Shown piece by piece: positions 16,027 through 24,852 of a stretch of DNA of 64,000 nt. The translations under genes and the position numbers were made by a program. Numbering within the stretch: position 1 is the first letter of the stretch; each line of letters opens with the position of its first letter. The DNA lies in contig OZ241919.1 of the NCBI GenBank assembly GCA_965203835.1, positions 2,914,001 through 2,978,000 on the forward strand, written 5' to 3'. The notes beneath the pieces are model-generated. The model was not told the DNA's origin, did no database searches, and saw nothing but the letters and a program-made list of their open reading frames with translations. The stretch is from CBDCFV01 sp965203835. GTDB lineage: Bacteria > Chloroflexota > Dehalococcoidia > Lucifugimonadales > UBA3495.

Positions 16027-16734
16027 ATGCCGCCAATCACCACCGTAATCTTCGACATGTACGACACCCTGGTGCGCAACAACGGGAATCTGTGGGACAT
16101 CACCTTCGCCCGAATCATCAAAGACCAGGGCCTGCCCGTCACCACTGAACGACTGCTTGCGGAGTGGCGCGTGGCGGACTCCGGATTCCGGGACAACCGC
16201 ATCCAGCCGGGCCGCCCGTTCGAGAGCTATTACGACGGTTGGGAGTCGGCTTTCAGGGGCGCCTTCACAACGTTGGGCTTGACGGGCGATGCCCAAGCCG
16301 CCACCGATCAGGTGTTCGCCGACCTGTCCCGGCGGGACCCCTTCCCGGAGACCATCGAGGCTATCCGGCAACTCCAGTCGTCCTACCGAACCGCCGTCCT
16401 TTCCAACGCCGACGACGGCTACCTGCTGCCCATGGTGGACCGGTTGGACCTGAAGTTTGAAAGGGTGCTGTCGTCCGAAGAAGTCAGGGTCTACAAGCCG
16501 GAGCCGGGAGTCTTTGAGGAAATGATCAAGGCATTGGGAATCAGGCCCGAGGAAGCGGCCTACGTCGGCGACAAGCAGTTCGAAGACGTGCTGGGGTCCA
16601 GCCGGGTGGGAATGCGCTCGGTATGGATCAACCGTGCCAATACGCCTGCTGATCCCCAATTGCCGACACCCTCATTCCAGATCGCCAGCTTGCTGGAGCT
16701 TCCGGCGCTGTTGGCGGGAGCGGGTACAGGATAG
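16027..16734 (+). CDS. HAD-superfamily hydrolase (HAD-IA type)
   Basis: 235 aa. Motif I is VIFDMYDTLV with nucleophile Asp10, motif II is AVLSNADDG, motif III contains YKPEPGVFEEMI (Lys), and motif IV is AAYVGDKQFEDVLGSSRVGM. The helical cap between motifs I and II is of subclass I. The likely role is a phosphatase or dehalogenase-like hydrolase of a small metabolite. AGGAAA lies seven bases before the ATG. Confidence 0.88.
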   Translation: MPPITTVIFDMYDTLVRNNGNLWDITFARIIKDQGLPVTTERLLAEWRVADSGFRDNRIQPGRPFESYYDGWESAFRGAFTTLGLTGDAQAATDQVFADLSRRDPFPETIEAIRQLQSSYRTAVLSNADDGYLLPMVDRLDLKFERVLSSEEVRVYKPEPGVFEEMIKALGIRPEEAAYVGDKQFEDVLGSSRVGMRSVWINRANTPADPQLPTPSFQIASLLELPALLAGAGTG

Positions 16735-16745
16735 TAGCTGTAAGG

Positions 16746-16945
16746 CTAGACTCCCTCTGCGAACACTATTGCGCCGCGGGCGGTGGCGTGCCGCAGTTCA
16801 ATCAATTCCTGGTATTCGGGGGAGTAGTACCAAGCCTTTAATTGCTCCATGGTGGGAAACTCGAAGGCCGCCAGCCCATAGGGAATTCCATCCGGCAACC
16901 ATTCTTCATTCTCCCATCTCCCATCGAAGCGGACGCGATTATCTG
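16746..16945 (-). pseudogene. truncated DUF1330 protein (C-terminal half only)
   Basis: The minus frame ending at the TAG 16746-16748 encodes PYGLAAFEFPTMEQLKAWYYSPEYQELIELR and ARGAIVFAEGV, the characteristic C-terminal half of DUF1330 proteins, which are normally near 95 aa. The N-terminal half is missing: immediately upstream is the dispersed 43-bp repeat (16975-17017) and then the end of mgtE. The gene was probably cut by a deletion or rearrangement at the repeat. Confidence 0.75.
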
Positions 16946-16974
16946 AAACAGGATTTGCAGGATTATTCAGCCAT

Positions 16975-17017
16975 ATCCTGAAAATCCCGGAATCCCGTGA
17001 ATCCTGATTCAGACAAC
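16975..17017. repeat. 43-bp dispersed repeat, copy 1
   Basis: Its reverse complement matches 47618-47660 at 40 of 43 positions. It begins ATCCTGAAAATCC and ends GATTCAGACAAC. It sits between the DUF1330 remnant and the stop codon of mgtE. Confidence 0.85.
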
Positions 17018-17020
17018 AAT

Positions 17021-18421
17021 TCAGACCAGGAAGCCAATCATCGCGGCGGCCAACCCAAGGAACAGCAGAAAGCCCAGAACGTCGGTAAAGGTGGTCACGA
17101 ACACCGCCGACGACACCGCCGGGTCCATTCCCAGTCGGCGCAGCAGCAGCGGCACCCCCGCTCCGGCTGCGCCCGCCACCAGCATGTTGCCAAGCATCGC
17201 CGCTCCAAGCACCAACCCCAGTGCGGCGTTCCCTTTCCAAGCCAGGGCTACTCCGCCCACTATCACGCCCAGCACCAGTCCGTGCGTTGCGCCCAGCATC
17301 AACTCGCGGCGCAAAATCCTGAACCCGTGACGCCGCGGTACGTCGCCCAACGCCATGCCGCGCACCACCAGGGTCACCGTCTGCGTGCCGCCGATGCCGC
17401 CCTGCCCGGCGACCACCGGCAGGAAGACCGCCAGAGCCACCACCTTGGCGATGGTAGACTCGAACAGGCTCACCATCAACGCCGCCAGGAAGGCCGTACC
17501 CAGGTTTATCAGCAGCCAGGGAAGACGGCTGCGGAACGATCCGCGCAATGGACCCAGCACCCGCTCTTGTCCGACGCTCGCTATGCGGAACATATCCTCC
17601 GTCGCTTCCTCTTCCACCACGTCCACAATGTCCTCGGCGAGGATAACGCCCGTCAGCCGGCCGTCCCGGTCCACCACCGGCAGCCGGCTCAGGTTGTAAC
17701 GCTCCATTACCCTGGCGCACTCTTCCTGGTCGGTCTCGGCATCCACGGATTGGACCGGGCTGTCCATAATGTCCCTGATCGGGGATGTGGGGCGCGCCAA
17801 GGCCAGCCGGACAAGGCTGACCGAGCCTACCAGTTGGCGCTCGCCGTTTACCACCAGCACCGAGTCAATGCTTTCTGCGCTTGGCCCCAACAGGCGCAGT
17901 TGGTCGAGGGCTTTGGCCGGGTTGGTGCTGTCGAGGACCACTGGAAACTCCGGCGTCATCAGCCCGCCTGCGGTGTCGTCGCGGTAGGCCAGCAGGGCCG
18001 CGACCTCCGTCGCGGCCCTCATCTCGAGCAGGACCTTCGACCTGTGGTCTTCAGGCAGCAGATGCAGGACGTCGGCGGCTACGTCCAGGCCGGCAAGGTC
18101 GAGGACTTGAGCAATTACGGAAACGGCGGTGTCACCAAGCAACTCGACTGACTCTTCCGGTTCAAGGAACTCCAGGAGCGACGCAAGAGCGGCGGAGTCC
18201 ATTTCGGCCCTGAGATATTGCCGCAACCCTCTCGATAACCTTCGCAGCGTTTCCGCTTGGTCGGCCGGGTGCAACCCGGCGAACAGGTCCCGGGCAGAGG
18301 CGCGGTGGCCGTTATTCAGCAGTTGCCTGATAGCGCCGACCGTCTCGTCAACTGTCTCTTCGGAAGTACGCGGCCGCCCAGGGCGCGGCGGTCCGACAGG
18401 CGCGTCTGGAAGATGGTCCAT
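17021..18421 (-). CDS. mgtE: magnesium transporter MgtE
   Basis: 466 aa. The N-terminal MgtE_N helical superhelix (about residues 25-140; EFLEPEESVELLGDT, LDLAGLDVAADVLHLLPEDHRSKVLLEM) is followed by two CBS domains (about 150-280; TPEFPVVLDSTNPAKALDQL, VVDRDGRLTGVILAEDIVDVVEEE) and a five-helix membrane domain containing VAGQGGIGGTQTVTLVVRGMALGD, the conserved pore-region segment. It is an inner-membrane Mg2+ channel gated by cytoplasmic Mg2+ at the CBS/N domains. Full length. The stop codon lies only 4 bp from the dispersed repeat. Confidence 0.95.
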   Translation of the reverse strand: MDHLPDAPVGPPRPGRPRTSEETVDETVGAIRQLLNNGHRASARDLFAGLHPADQAETLRRLSRGLRQYLRAEMDSAALASLLEFLEPEESVELLGDTAVSVIAQVLDLAGLDVAADVLHLLPEDHRSKVLLEMRAATEVAALLAYRDDTAGGLMTPEFPVVLDSTNPAKALDQLRLLGPSAESIDSVLVVNGERQLVGSVSLVRLALARPTSPIRDIMDSPVQSVDAETDQEECARVMERYNLSRLPVVDRDGRLTGVILAEDIVDVVEEEATEDMFRIASVGQERVLGPLRGSFRSRLPWLLINLGTAFLAALMVSLFESTIAKVVALAVFLPVVAGQGGIGGTQTVTLVVRGMALGDVPRRHGFRILRRELMLGATHGLVLGVIVGGVALAWKGNAALGLVLGAAMLGNMLVAGAAGAGVPLLLRRLGMDPAVSSAVFVTTFTDVLGFLLFLGLAAAMIGFLV

Positions 18422-18499
18422 AGATACACGAATGAGGGAGAAAATGAAATTAGGGACACCGGAGCCGCTATCTATTGTAACCCTGTATTCGAGTCTGCC

Positions 18500-19744
18500 C
18501 TAACTCACCGCCGAGGTGTCTTCCCTCTTCCCTATGGGCAAGACCATGAAAACGACCGCAGCAGCCGCGAAAAGAGCGGCGATAAAGTAGACTGTCGCTG
18601 CGAAGCCCATCGTCTCGTACAGAGCGCCCGCGATGATGGAGGCGGTCGCCGCCATCAGGAAGCTGGCGAACGCCACCACTCCCAACCCGGTGGAGGCCAC
18701 CTCCCGCCCCACGACGTCGAATACAGTGGCAACCAGGATGGGCTGGTCAGGGTAGAGGAACAGCCCCAGCAACGCAATGGTGACGGTCAGCATAATGCCC
18801 GCGTCGAACCATATCAACGCCAAGGCCATGATGCAGGACCATATCAGCCCGGGGACCAGCACCTGCTTGCGGCCCCAGCGGTCCGACAGGTAGCCCGCGC
18901 CGGTCTTCGCAACCAGCCCGACGGCTATCAGCAGCCCGATGTGGAATCCCCGCGACCACTCGTCCAGCTTCAGGTCATTGTTCAAGTACAGGGGCAGAAT
19001 GGTGACCAGCGCCACCAGCGCCATGGCCCTCAATCCCCTCACGAAGGTCAACCCCCAGAGCACCGGGCTCTTAAGTAGTTGCTTGGTCACCTCCACCCGG
19101 TGCGCTATGTCCGCGCTGGACTCCTCCTCTTCCCTTACTCGTCCGATGTTGCGGAAGGCCCAGAGCGCCATAGCGGCCAGGAAGAAGGGAATGACGGCGT
19201 AGATGCTGAGCAACTCCCGCCACGTGAGAAAGAGCAACAGCGCCCCGGTGGCGACCGGCCCCACCACGTCGCCGATGCTGCCGCCCACACCATGAAAGGA
19301 AAGGGCCATGCCGCGCCTTTGGGCGAAGTGATAGGAAAGAGACGCCGACGCGGGCAGGTGCCAGATGGAATGGGAAGCGGCCACCACCGCAATGCCGATG
19401 AGCAGCAGCACATACACCGGCGAAACGCCCATGACCAGCGACCCCAGGGCTGATGCCCCAAGGCACACCGCCAGCAACAGGCCCCAGTACTTCCGCACGA
19501 TGTCCACCGCCACGCCGCCGGGCAGCGCCACTATACCGGCCGCCAACTCCCGCGCTGAGAGCAACCCGCCTACGCCGACCGCGCTCAGGCTGAACGCGGC
19601 TTGAATCTCCGGCAGCACCACCACGAAGCTCTGCACTATCCAGTGAAACACCACATGGCCCGTGGCCAAGCCGGGAATGATGGTACGGCCACCCAGGGCC
19701 AAGTGTGACCGGTCAACTGTTTCGATTGGTTCGGAGCTTTGCAT
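18500..19744 (-). CDS. MFS transporter
   Basis: 414 aa with about twelve hydrophobic segments. It shows the MFS features: LSARELAAGIVALPGGVAVDIVRKYWG in the TM2-3 loop and GYLSDRWGRKQVLVPGLIW in the corresponding loop of the second half. The topology looks complete. The cargo is not evident. It lies upstream of mgtE on the same strand with a 78-bp gap, probably an independent unit. Confidence 0.88.
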   Translation of the reverse strand: MQSSEPIETVDRSHLALGGRTIIPGLATGHVVFHWIVQSFVVVLPEIQAAFSLSAVGVGGLLSARELAAGIVALPGGVAVDIVRKYWGLLLAVCLGASALGSLVMGVSPVYVLLLIGIAVVAASHSIWHLPASASLSYHFAQRRGMALSFHGVGGSIGDVVGPVATGALLLFLTWRELLSIYAVIPFFLAAMALWAFRNIGRVREEEESSADIAHRVEVTKQLLKSPVLWGLTFVRGLRAMALVALVTILPLYLNNDLKLDEWSRGFHIGLLIAVGLVAKTGAGYLSDRWGRKQVLVPGLIWSCIMALALIWFDAGIMLTVTIALLGLFLYPDQPILVATVFDVVGREVASTGLGVVAFASFLMAATASIIAGALYETMGFAATVYFIAALFAAAAVVFMVLPIGKREDTSAVS

Positions 19745-19823
19745 AATTCAGTCCGCTGGACCGGGTGCTGTTTGGGCTGGTGGATGCCAGATAATACCAG
19801 ACTTTCCGAGGACCTGCGAAGAG

Positions 19824-20996
19824 TTATCCCACTGACGAACTGAAGGCATAGGCCGGGTCCGCCGCCCGTATTGACGCTTCCGGCAGTCCAAGCTCCCGCC
19901 GGACGATGTTTACCCCCTGCACCATGGCCACGCACTTGTGGAAAGCTATGCGGCGGGAGATGCCTTCCCGTCCGAAGCCGCAGTCCGACGAAATTACCAG
20001 CCGCTCCGCCGGGATGTAGCGGAGTGCTTTCCGCACCAAGTCCGCAACTCTTTCCGGGGATTCCACGACCGTGTTTGTATGGTTCACGACCCCAATGGCG
20101 ATCTTCTTGTCCGTCTCGAACTTACCGAAAATCTCCAGGTCCCGCCCAGCGGAACTGGCGCACTCGAAGGTAATCACGTCGGCGTCGGTCTCCAAAAGGC
20201 GCGGCAGCGCCCGCTCGTATGAGGGAGCTTCCCAGTACAATCTCTGCTGGGCCGGGTTTCCCCAGCAGGTATGCAGCCATATCTCCGCGTTCACGCCTCG
20301 TATCTCCCGGTTGAACGCCCCGGTGAAGAACCGGAAGTCCTCATCCGAGGTATCCGGGTTCAGGCTCATAAAATGATGCCTGGGCTCTTCCATCTGGATG
20401 AGCTTGCAGCCGGAATCGGCCAAGTCCCGCAACTCCCGGTTCATAATGTCGGCCAAGTCCAGCACCAGTTCCCGCTCCGACGGGTAATGCTCGTTCCATA
20501 CCATCCGGTGCAACGACTGGGCGCTGATCGTGCCGAACTTCACCGGCTTGTCCGTCATCTTCTGGGCCGTTTTCCACAGGGCCGAAAATTCCAGCGGGCC
20601 GCTCGACAGCTTTTCCGTCACCACCGGAGGCTGGTAGGCTTCAGATACTTCCCACAGGATGTGGCCCGGTCCGATGCCGAAATCGCCGGACCAGCCGGGC
20701 GAGGTATCCCGGCGCGATGTGAATCCTCCCAGCCTCTCCAACACGTAGAAAAACCACGACTTGCCGCCCACTTCCAGGTCGAACCGCGAGTCTCCGTCAG
20801 TGACTATGTCCAGCCCGGCCATCGACTGATCGGTAATGATGGTTGCTACGGCGTCCAGGTACTGTTCCCTGAACTGGGTGTCGCCCATAGCCGTTTTGAA
20901 CGGCCGTCCCCTCAGTCCCTGGTTGTACCAGTGGGGCTTGGGGTACGAGCCGGTCATCGTAGTGGGCAGCACCATGTCCTTGGTTACCGAAAGCAT
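19824..20996 (-). CDS. MetE C-terminal-domain-like (cobalamin-independent methionine synthase family) protein
   Basis: 390 aa from the ATG at 20994-20996, about seven bases after GGGAGG; the frame is open 23 codons further but without a ribosome site. LPTTMTGSYPKPHWY at the N-terminus, LHTCWGNP (His-x-Cys), FECASSAGRD (Glu) and ISSDCGFGREGI (Cys) preserve the zinc ligands of the MetE catalytic barrel, while the MetE N-terminal folate half is absent. Such core proteins transfer methyl groups in methionine synthesis from methylcobalamin-type donors or act on other thiols. There is no metabolic partner nearby. It is divergent from the DUF2339 gene. Confidence 0.85.
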   Translation of the reverse strand: MLSVTKDMVLPTTMTGSYPKPHWYNQGLRGRPFKTAMGDTQFREQYLDAVATIITDQSMAGLDIVTDGDSRFDLEVGGKSWFFYVLERLGGFTSRRDTSPGWSGDFGIGPGHILWEVSEAYQPPVVTEKLSSGPLEFSALWKTAQKMTDKPVKFGTISAQSLHRMVWNEHYPSERELVLDLADIMNRELRDLADSGCKLIQMEEPRHHFMSLNPDTSDEDFRFFTGAFNREIRGVNAEIWLHTCWGNPAQQRLYWEAPSYERALPRLLETDADVITFECASSAGRDLEIFGKFETDKKIAIGVVNHTNTVVESPERVADLVRKALRYIPAERLVISSDCGFGREGISRRIAFHKCVAMVQGVNIVRRELGLPEASIRAADPAYAFSSSVG

Positions 20997-21109
20997 CTGG
21001 GGGCCTCCCATCCGTCGCTGGCGCCGGGCAACTCCGGCCCCAAGATAATAGCAGAGAATATTCATTCAAGATAAACTGGTCTTGACGCACATCCGGTGTC
21101 CGGGAAACG

Positions 21110-23518
21110 GTGACAGTGACCTGTAACAACTGCGAAAGCACAGTTGGAGAGGCGGACAACTTCTGCTCTCGTTGCGGCGAGCCGCTGGCTCCCATGCAGG
21201 AACAACCTTTGCCGGAAGAGTCCCAGCAGGGTGACGCCGAATCCATATCTCCCGAATCGACCGAAAGCCCTGACCTCGCCGCCCAACTACAGGCTCTTCA
21301 GGCTACCGTGGCCGCAATGCAGGACGACGCGGCCCGGAACTCCGAGCGTCTGTTGCTGGTGGAGCGGGTGCTGTCCATAGAGAGCCGGGACGCTGCTCCC
21401 GGAGCCGCGCCTCCGTCTCCGGCCTCGACGCCGGCTGTTGCCCCTGCATCTGCCCGGCATCCCGGCCCCCCAGGTCAGCCGGTCCCCCAATCCGCTCCGT
21501 CTGCTCCGCCCCCGCCTGCCGCCCCGCCCGGGGGCGGCGTTCCCTTCTCTGAAAGACTGGGCATGGGACTGCCTGATTGGGACTGGGAATGGCTGTTCGG
21601 CGGTAACTGGCTGGCCCGCATAGGCGTTGTGGCCTTGGTCATTGGCATCGGTTTCTTCCTCAAGCTGGCCTTCGACAACGCTTGGATTGGCGAGACAGGC
21701 CGGGTAGTGTTGGGATTGGTCGGCGGGTTGGCATTGCTGGGGGCGGGTGAGTACTGGCGCGGTAAGTACCCCATCTGGGCGCAACCCCTCACCGGAGGCG
21801 GGCTGGCCATCCTGTACCTTGCCATCTTCGCCGCTTTTTCCCTCTACGGTCTCATTCCCGCTTCGTGGGCCCTGGGGTTCTTCTTCCTGGTAACGCTGAC
21901 GGCAGCCGGGCTGGCCCTGCGTTACGAGTCCTTCGTCATCGCCGTTCTCGGCATTCTTGGCGGCTTTGCCACACCGTTGCTCTTGGCGGAACAACTGCCG
22001 GACCAGCGGGTCCTGCTGGCCTACGTCCTGGTATTGGACCTTGGTGTGCTGGCGCTGGCGACCTTCCGCAACTGGCGTTGGTTTACCCTTCTCGGGCTCA
22101 TTGGATCGTTAATCCTCTACCAGTTCTGGCGCTTGGAACTGGACCCAGGACTGCTTTTGGCATCAGTGGGCATCACCGTTATATTCCTGATTTTCGTGGG
22201 GGCGACGACACTGTTCCACCTGCTCTGGCGCCGGGAGCCGAAGGCCTTCGACCATGCGTTGGTGTTGCTGAACGCCGCGGCATACTTTGGATTCAGCTAC
22301 GACCTGCTTTTCGAGGAGTTCCGGGCTTGGATGGGGGGCTTTACCCTGATGCTGGCTCTATTCTATATGCTGCTGGCCTATGGCATATTCGCCCGCCACC
22401 GGGAGCAGGTGCGTCACAGCCTGTTCGCCATGGGCATCGCTGCCGTGTTTGTCGCCATCGCCGTGCCGGTCCAACTCGACGGCCCCTGGATCAGCGTTGC
22501 TTGGGCTGTGGAGGGAGTAGTGCTGGTGTGGCTGTCCTTCCAGTTCGGGATGCCTCAACTCCGTTGGTTCGGGTTGGGAGCCTTCACAATCTTCACCTAC
22601 TGGCTGTTGTTCGTCGACACCCCTAATGCTTTGGGCGACAACGTCACGCCTTTCTTGAACGTTTATACCCTCACTTATGCTGTCCCCATAGCCGCCAGCT
22701 TCCTGGCTGCTTTCCTGGTTTACAGGGAGCGCGACGGCCTGCTCCAGTGGGAGCGGGTTTTGTTTCCGGGTTTCCTGGTCGCCGGCAACGTGTTCCTCAC
22801 CGTCTCGGTCCCGGTGCAGGCCGACGGCGCGTGGGTCCCCATAGCGTGGGCGGTAGAAGCGGCGGTAATAATGTTCGCTTCCTTCCGGTTGGGACTGGTG
22901 GAACTGCGGCTGATCGGTTTGGGGGTGTACGGCATTACCATAGTCAGGCTTCTGACCTTCGAGACTTTCGACTTGTCCGGGGGATGCGACTTCTTCTGCA
23001 TAGACTTGGCATCTGATCGCCCAGTGCTGAGCTTGAGGTTCCTGGCTTTTGCGGTGGGTGTGGCGTCGCTGTACTGGGGCGCATGGGCCGTATGTCGCTG
23101 GCGCGAAGATTTCCATGACGAACGGGAGCGGCACTTCCTTCCCGCCCTTCTCGTGGCGGCCAGCTTACTAACATTGTGGGCTTTGAGCACTGAAATCATT
23201 ATCGCTACGCAGAGCGACTACTTCTCCGTGCCGGCGTCCATCGCCGGAGACGTTGCCAGCGTCTCCCTCAGTGTCCTGTGGGCTGTCTACGCAGCTATCC
23301 TTATCGTCGTTGGCATCTTGCGGCGTTCCCGCTGGATTCGTATCGGGGGACTCGCCCTGCTGGCGGTACCCGTGTTGAAACTGTTTCTGGTTGACAGCTT
23401 CGCGCTGGACCAGGAGTACCGGGTTGCGGCCTACTTGGCGTTGGGTTTGATATTGGTCATCGGCGGGTTCCTGTACCAGCGGTTCAGCCGTACCATCCGG
23501 GAGTTCCTCCTTGAGTAG
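21110..23518 (+). CDS. DUF2339 polytopic membrane protein with N-terminal zinc ribbon
   Basis: 802 aa. A short zinc ribbon (CNNCESTVGEADNFCSRCGEP, residues 5-25) leads into a coiled-coil stretch (QLQALQATVAAMQDD) and a Pro/Ala-rich linker (about 100-145). The membrane domain opens with WLFGGNWLARIGVVALVIGIGFFLKLAFD, the DUF2339 signature, followed by some twenty hydrophobic helices. The function is unknown; the family is thought to be envelope-related. It overlaps the following DUF3999 gene by 8 bp, so the two are translationally coupled. Confidence 0.9.
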   Translation: MTVTCNNCESTVGEADNFCSRCGEPLAPMQEQPLPEESQQGDAESISPESTESPDLAAQLQALQATVAAMQDDAARNSERLLLVERVLSIESRDAAPGAAPPSPASTPAVAPASARHPGPPGQPVPQSAPSAPPPPAAPPGGGVPFSERLGMGLPDWDWEWLFGGNWLARIGVVALVIGIGFFLKLAFDNAWIGETGRVVLGLVGGLALLGAGEYWRGKYPIWAQPLTGGGLAILYLAIFAAFSLYGLIPASWALGFFFLVTLTAAGLALRYESFVIAVLGILGGFATPLLLAEQLPDQRVLLAYVLVLDLGVLALATFRNWRWFTLLGLIGSLILYQFWRLELDPGLLLASVGITVIFLIFVGATTLFHLLWRREPKAFDHALVLLNAAAYFGFSYDLLFEEFRAWMGGFTLMLALFYMLLAYGIFARHREQVRHSLFAMGIAAVFVAIAVPVQLDGPWISVAWAVEGVVLVWLSFQFGMPQLRWFGLGAFTIFTYWLLFVDTPNALGDNVTPFLNVYTLTYAVPIAASFLAAFLVYRERDGLLQWERVLFPGFLVAGNVFLTVSVPVQADGAWVPIAWAVEAAVIMFASFRLGLVELRLIGLGVYGITIVRLLTFETFDLSGGCDFFCIDLASDRPVLSLRFLAFAVGVASLYWGAWAVCRWREDFHDERERHFLPALLVAASLLTLWALSTEIIIATQSDYFSVPASIAGDVASVSLSVLWAVYAAILIVVGILRRSRWIRIGGLALLAVPVLKLFLVDSFALDQEYRVAAYLALGLILVIGGFLYQRFSRTIREFLLE

Positions 23519-24848
23519 TCCGCACCATTCCGGATACGGACTGCTTCTCCTTCTTGGCGTGGTGCTGGCTTGTTTATTTTGGCTGCCATTGCTCGCAGTT
23601 GCATCAGCCGACTTTTCGTTCAAGGAATGGCGCTACTCAAAGCCCATAACATTCCCTCAACTGCAAGGTGGTGAGGAATTGGTGGAGGTTACTCTCGACC
23701 GCGACGTATTCGAAAGATCGGCGCCGGGACAGGTGGACCTGCGCTTGGTGGAGGCCGGTGGGCGGGAAGTGGCACACCAGTTGGTGGTCGAACGAGGAGG
23801 CAAGCGGCAGCAGTCCGTGGAGGGGACCGTCAGGGACTTGGGTCACGTGCCGGGGCAATATTCCAGCTTCGTCGTCGATCTTGGCCGTGGCGGACAGCTC
23901 CACAACAGGGTCAAGATACTTACCGACTCGAAGAATTTTCAACGCGTGGTGCAGATTGAGGGGAGTTCCGACTCCGAATCGTGGGCGGTGTTAAGGGAGG
24001 GCGTAGAAATCTTCGACTTCACCGTTCAGGAGAGGGGCTTCAACGCTCGCAACACCGAGGTGGATTACCCGGATAGCACCGCCCGTTACCTCCGCGTCCA
24101 GGTCATCAACAACGACGAAACACCGCTGCGCATTTCCGGGGCCAAGGTCTCTTCGGTGGCGGAAATCCCGGCGGAAGTAGTTACTTATGACGCCGAAATC
24201 AAGGGAATCACCGAGAGCGTCGAAAACAACGTCACGGTGGTCGAGGTGGACTTGGGCAGCGCCAATCTTCCGACCAATCGCCTGACCCTGCAAACCTCCT
24301 CGGTGAACTTTCACCGGGAAGTGTCCGTCGAGGGAAGCGGCGACGGGTTGACTTGGTCCCCTATTTCGGGCGGGTCCGAAATCTACGCCTACGATACCGC
24401 CAAGTTCACCGGCAGCCGGTTGGACCTGTCCTATTCCGAGGTGACGTTCCGCTACCTGCGGGCAACCGTCTACAACGAGGACAACCCATCGTTGTCCCTT
24501 GAAGGTATTGAAGCCGAGGGACTTGCCCGCAGAGTCCTGTTCCTGGCCCAACCGGGAGAAGCCTACTCCCTGTATTACGGCAACCCCAGCGCGGGGCCTG
24601 TGTCCTACGATCTGGCCAAGCTCCTGCCGTACCTGGACTCTGAAGCCATGCTGACCGGAACCCTTGGCGCGCAAGTGGAAAATCCTCGGTTTGCCGTACC
24701 TCAGCAACCCTTCAGCGAGCGGTTTCCCTGGTTGATACCAGTAGGTGTAGCAGCCGCAGCCGCGGTTCTGGCGCTCCTTTTGTTCGGCTTCCTGAAACAG
24801 ATGAGAAAGTCACTGCCGCCGCCAGGTGCGCGCGACGGTCCGGAGTGA
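23511..24848 (+). CDS. DUF3999-family secreted/membrane-anchored protein
   Basis: 445 aa. An N-terminal hydrophobic signal (LLLLLGVVLACLFWLPLLAVASA) precedes FSFKEWRYSKPITFP. Two beta-sandwich, discoidin-like repeats follow (NRVKILTDSKNFQRVVQIEGSSDSESW and NRLTLQTSSVNFHREVSVEGSGDGLTW), and a C-terminal membrane helix (WLIPVGVAAAAAVLALLLFGFL) precedes a basic tail. This is the layout of DUF3999 proteins, which commonly follow DUF2339 genes. It likely displays sugar-binding-like modules outside the cytoplasmic membrane. It starts 8 bp inside the upstream gene. Confidence 0.85.
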   Translation: MSSPHHSGYGLLLLLGVVLACLFWLPLLAVASADFSFKEWRYSKPITFPQLQGGEELVEVTLDRDVFERSAPGQVDLRLVEAGGREVAHQLVVERGGKRQQSVEGTVRDLGHVPGQYSSFVVDLGRGGQLHNRVKILTDSKNFQRVVQIEGSSDSESWAVLREGVEIFDFTVQERGFNARNTEVDYPDSTARYLRVQVINNDETPLRISGAKVSSVAEIPAEVVTYDAEIKGITESVENNVTVVEVDLGSANLPTNRLTLQTSSVNFHREVSVEGSGDGLTWSPISGGSEIYAYDTAKFTGSRLDLSYSEVTFRYLRATVYNEDNPSLSLEGIEAEGLARRVLFLAQPGEAYSLYYGNPSAGPVSYDLAKLLPYLDSEAMLTGTLGAQVENPRFAVPQQPFSERFPWLIPVGVAAAAAVLALLLFGFLKQMRKSLPPPGARDGPE

Positions 24849-24852
24849 AGAC

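Noticed and set aside
16746..17720. A 324-codon minus-strand frame spanning the mgtE 3' region and the DUF1330 tail.
   Set aside because: Only its final part (DUF1330 remnant) is real; the rest is an out-of-frame reading of mgtE and the repeat.
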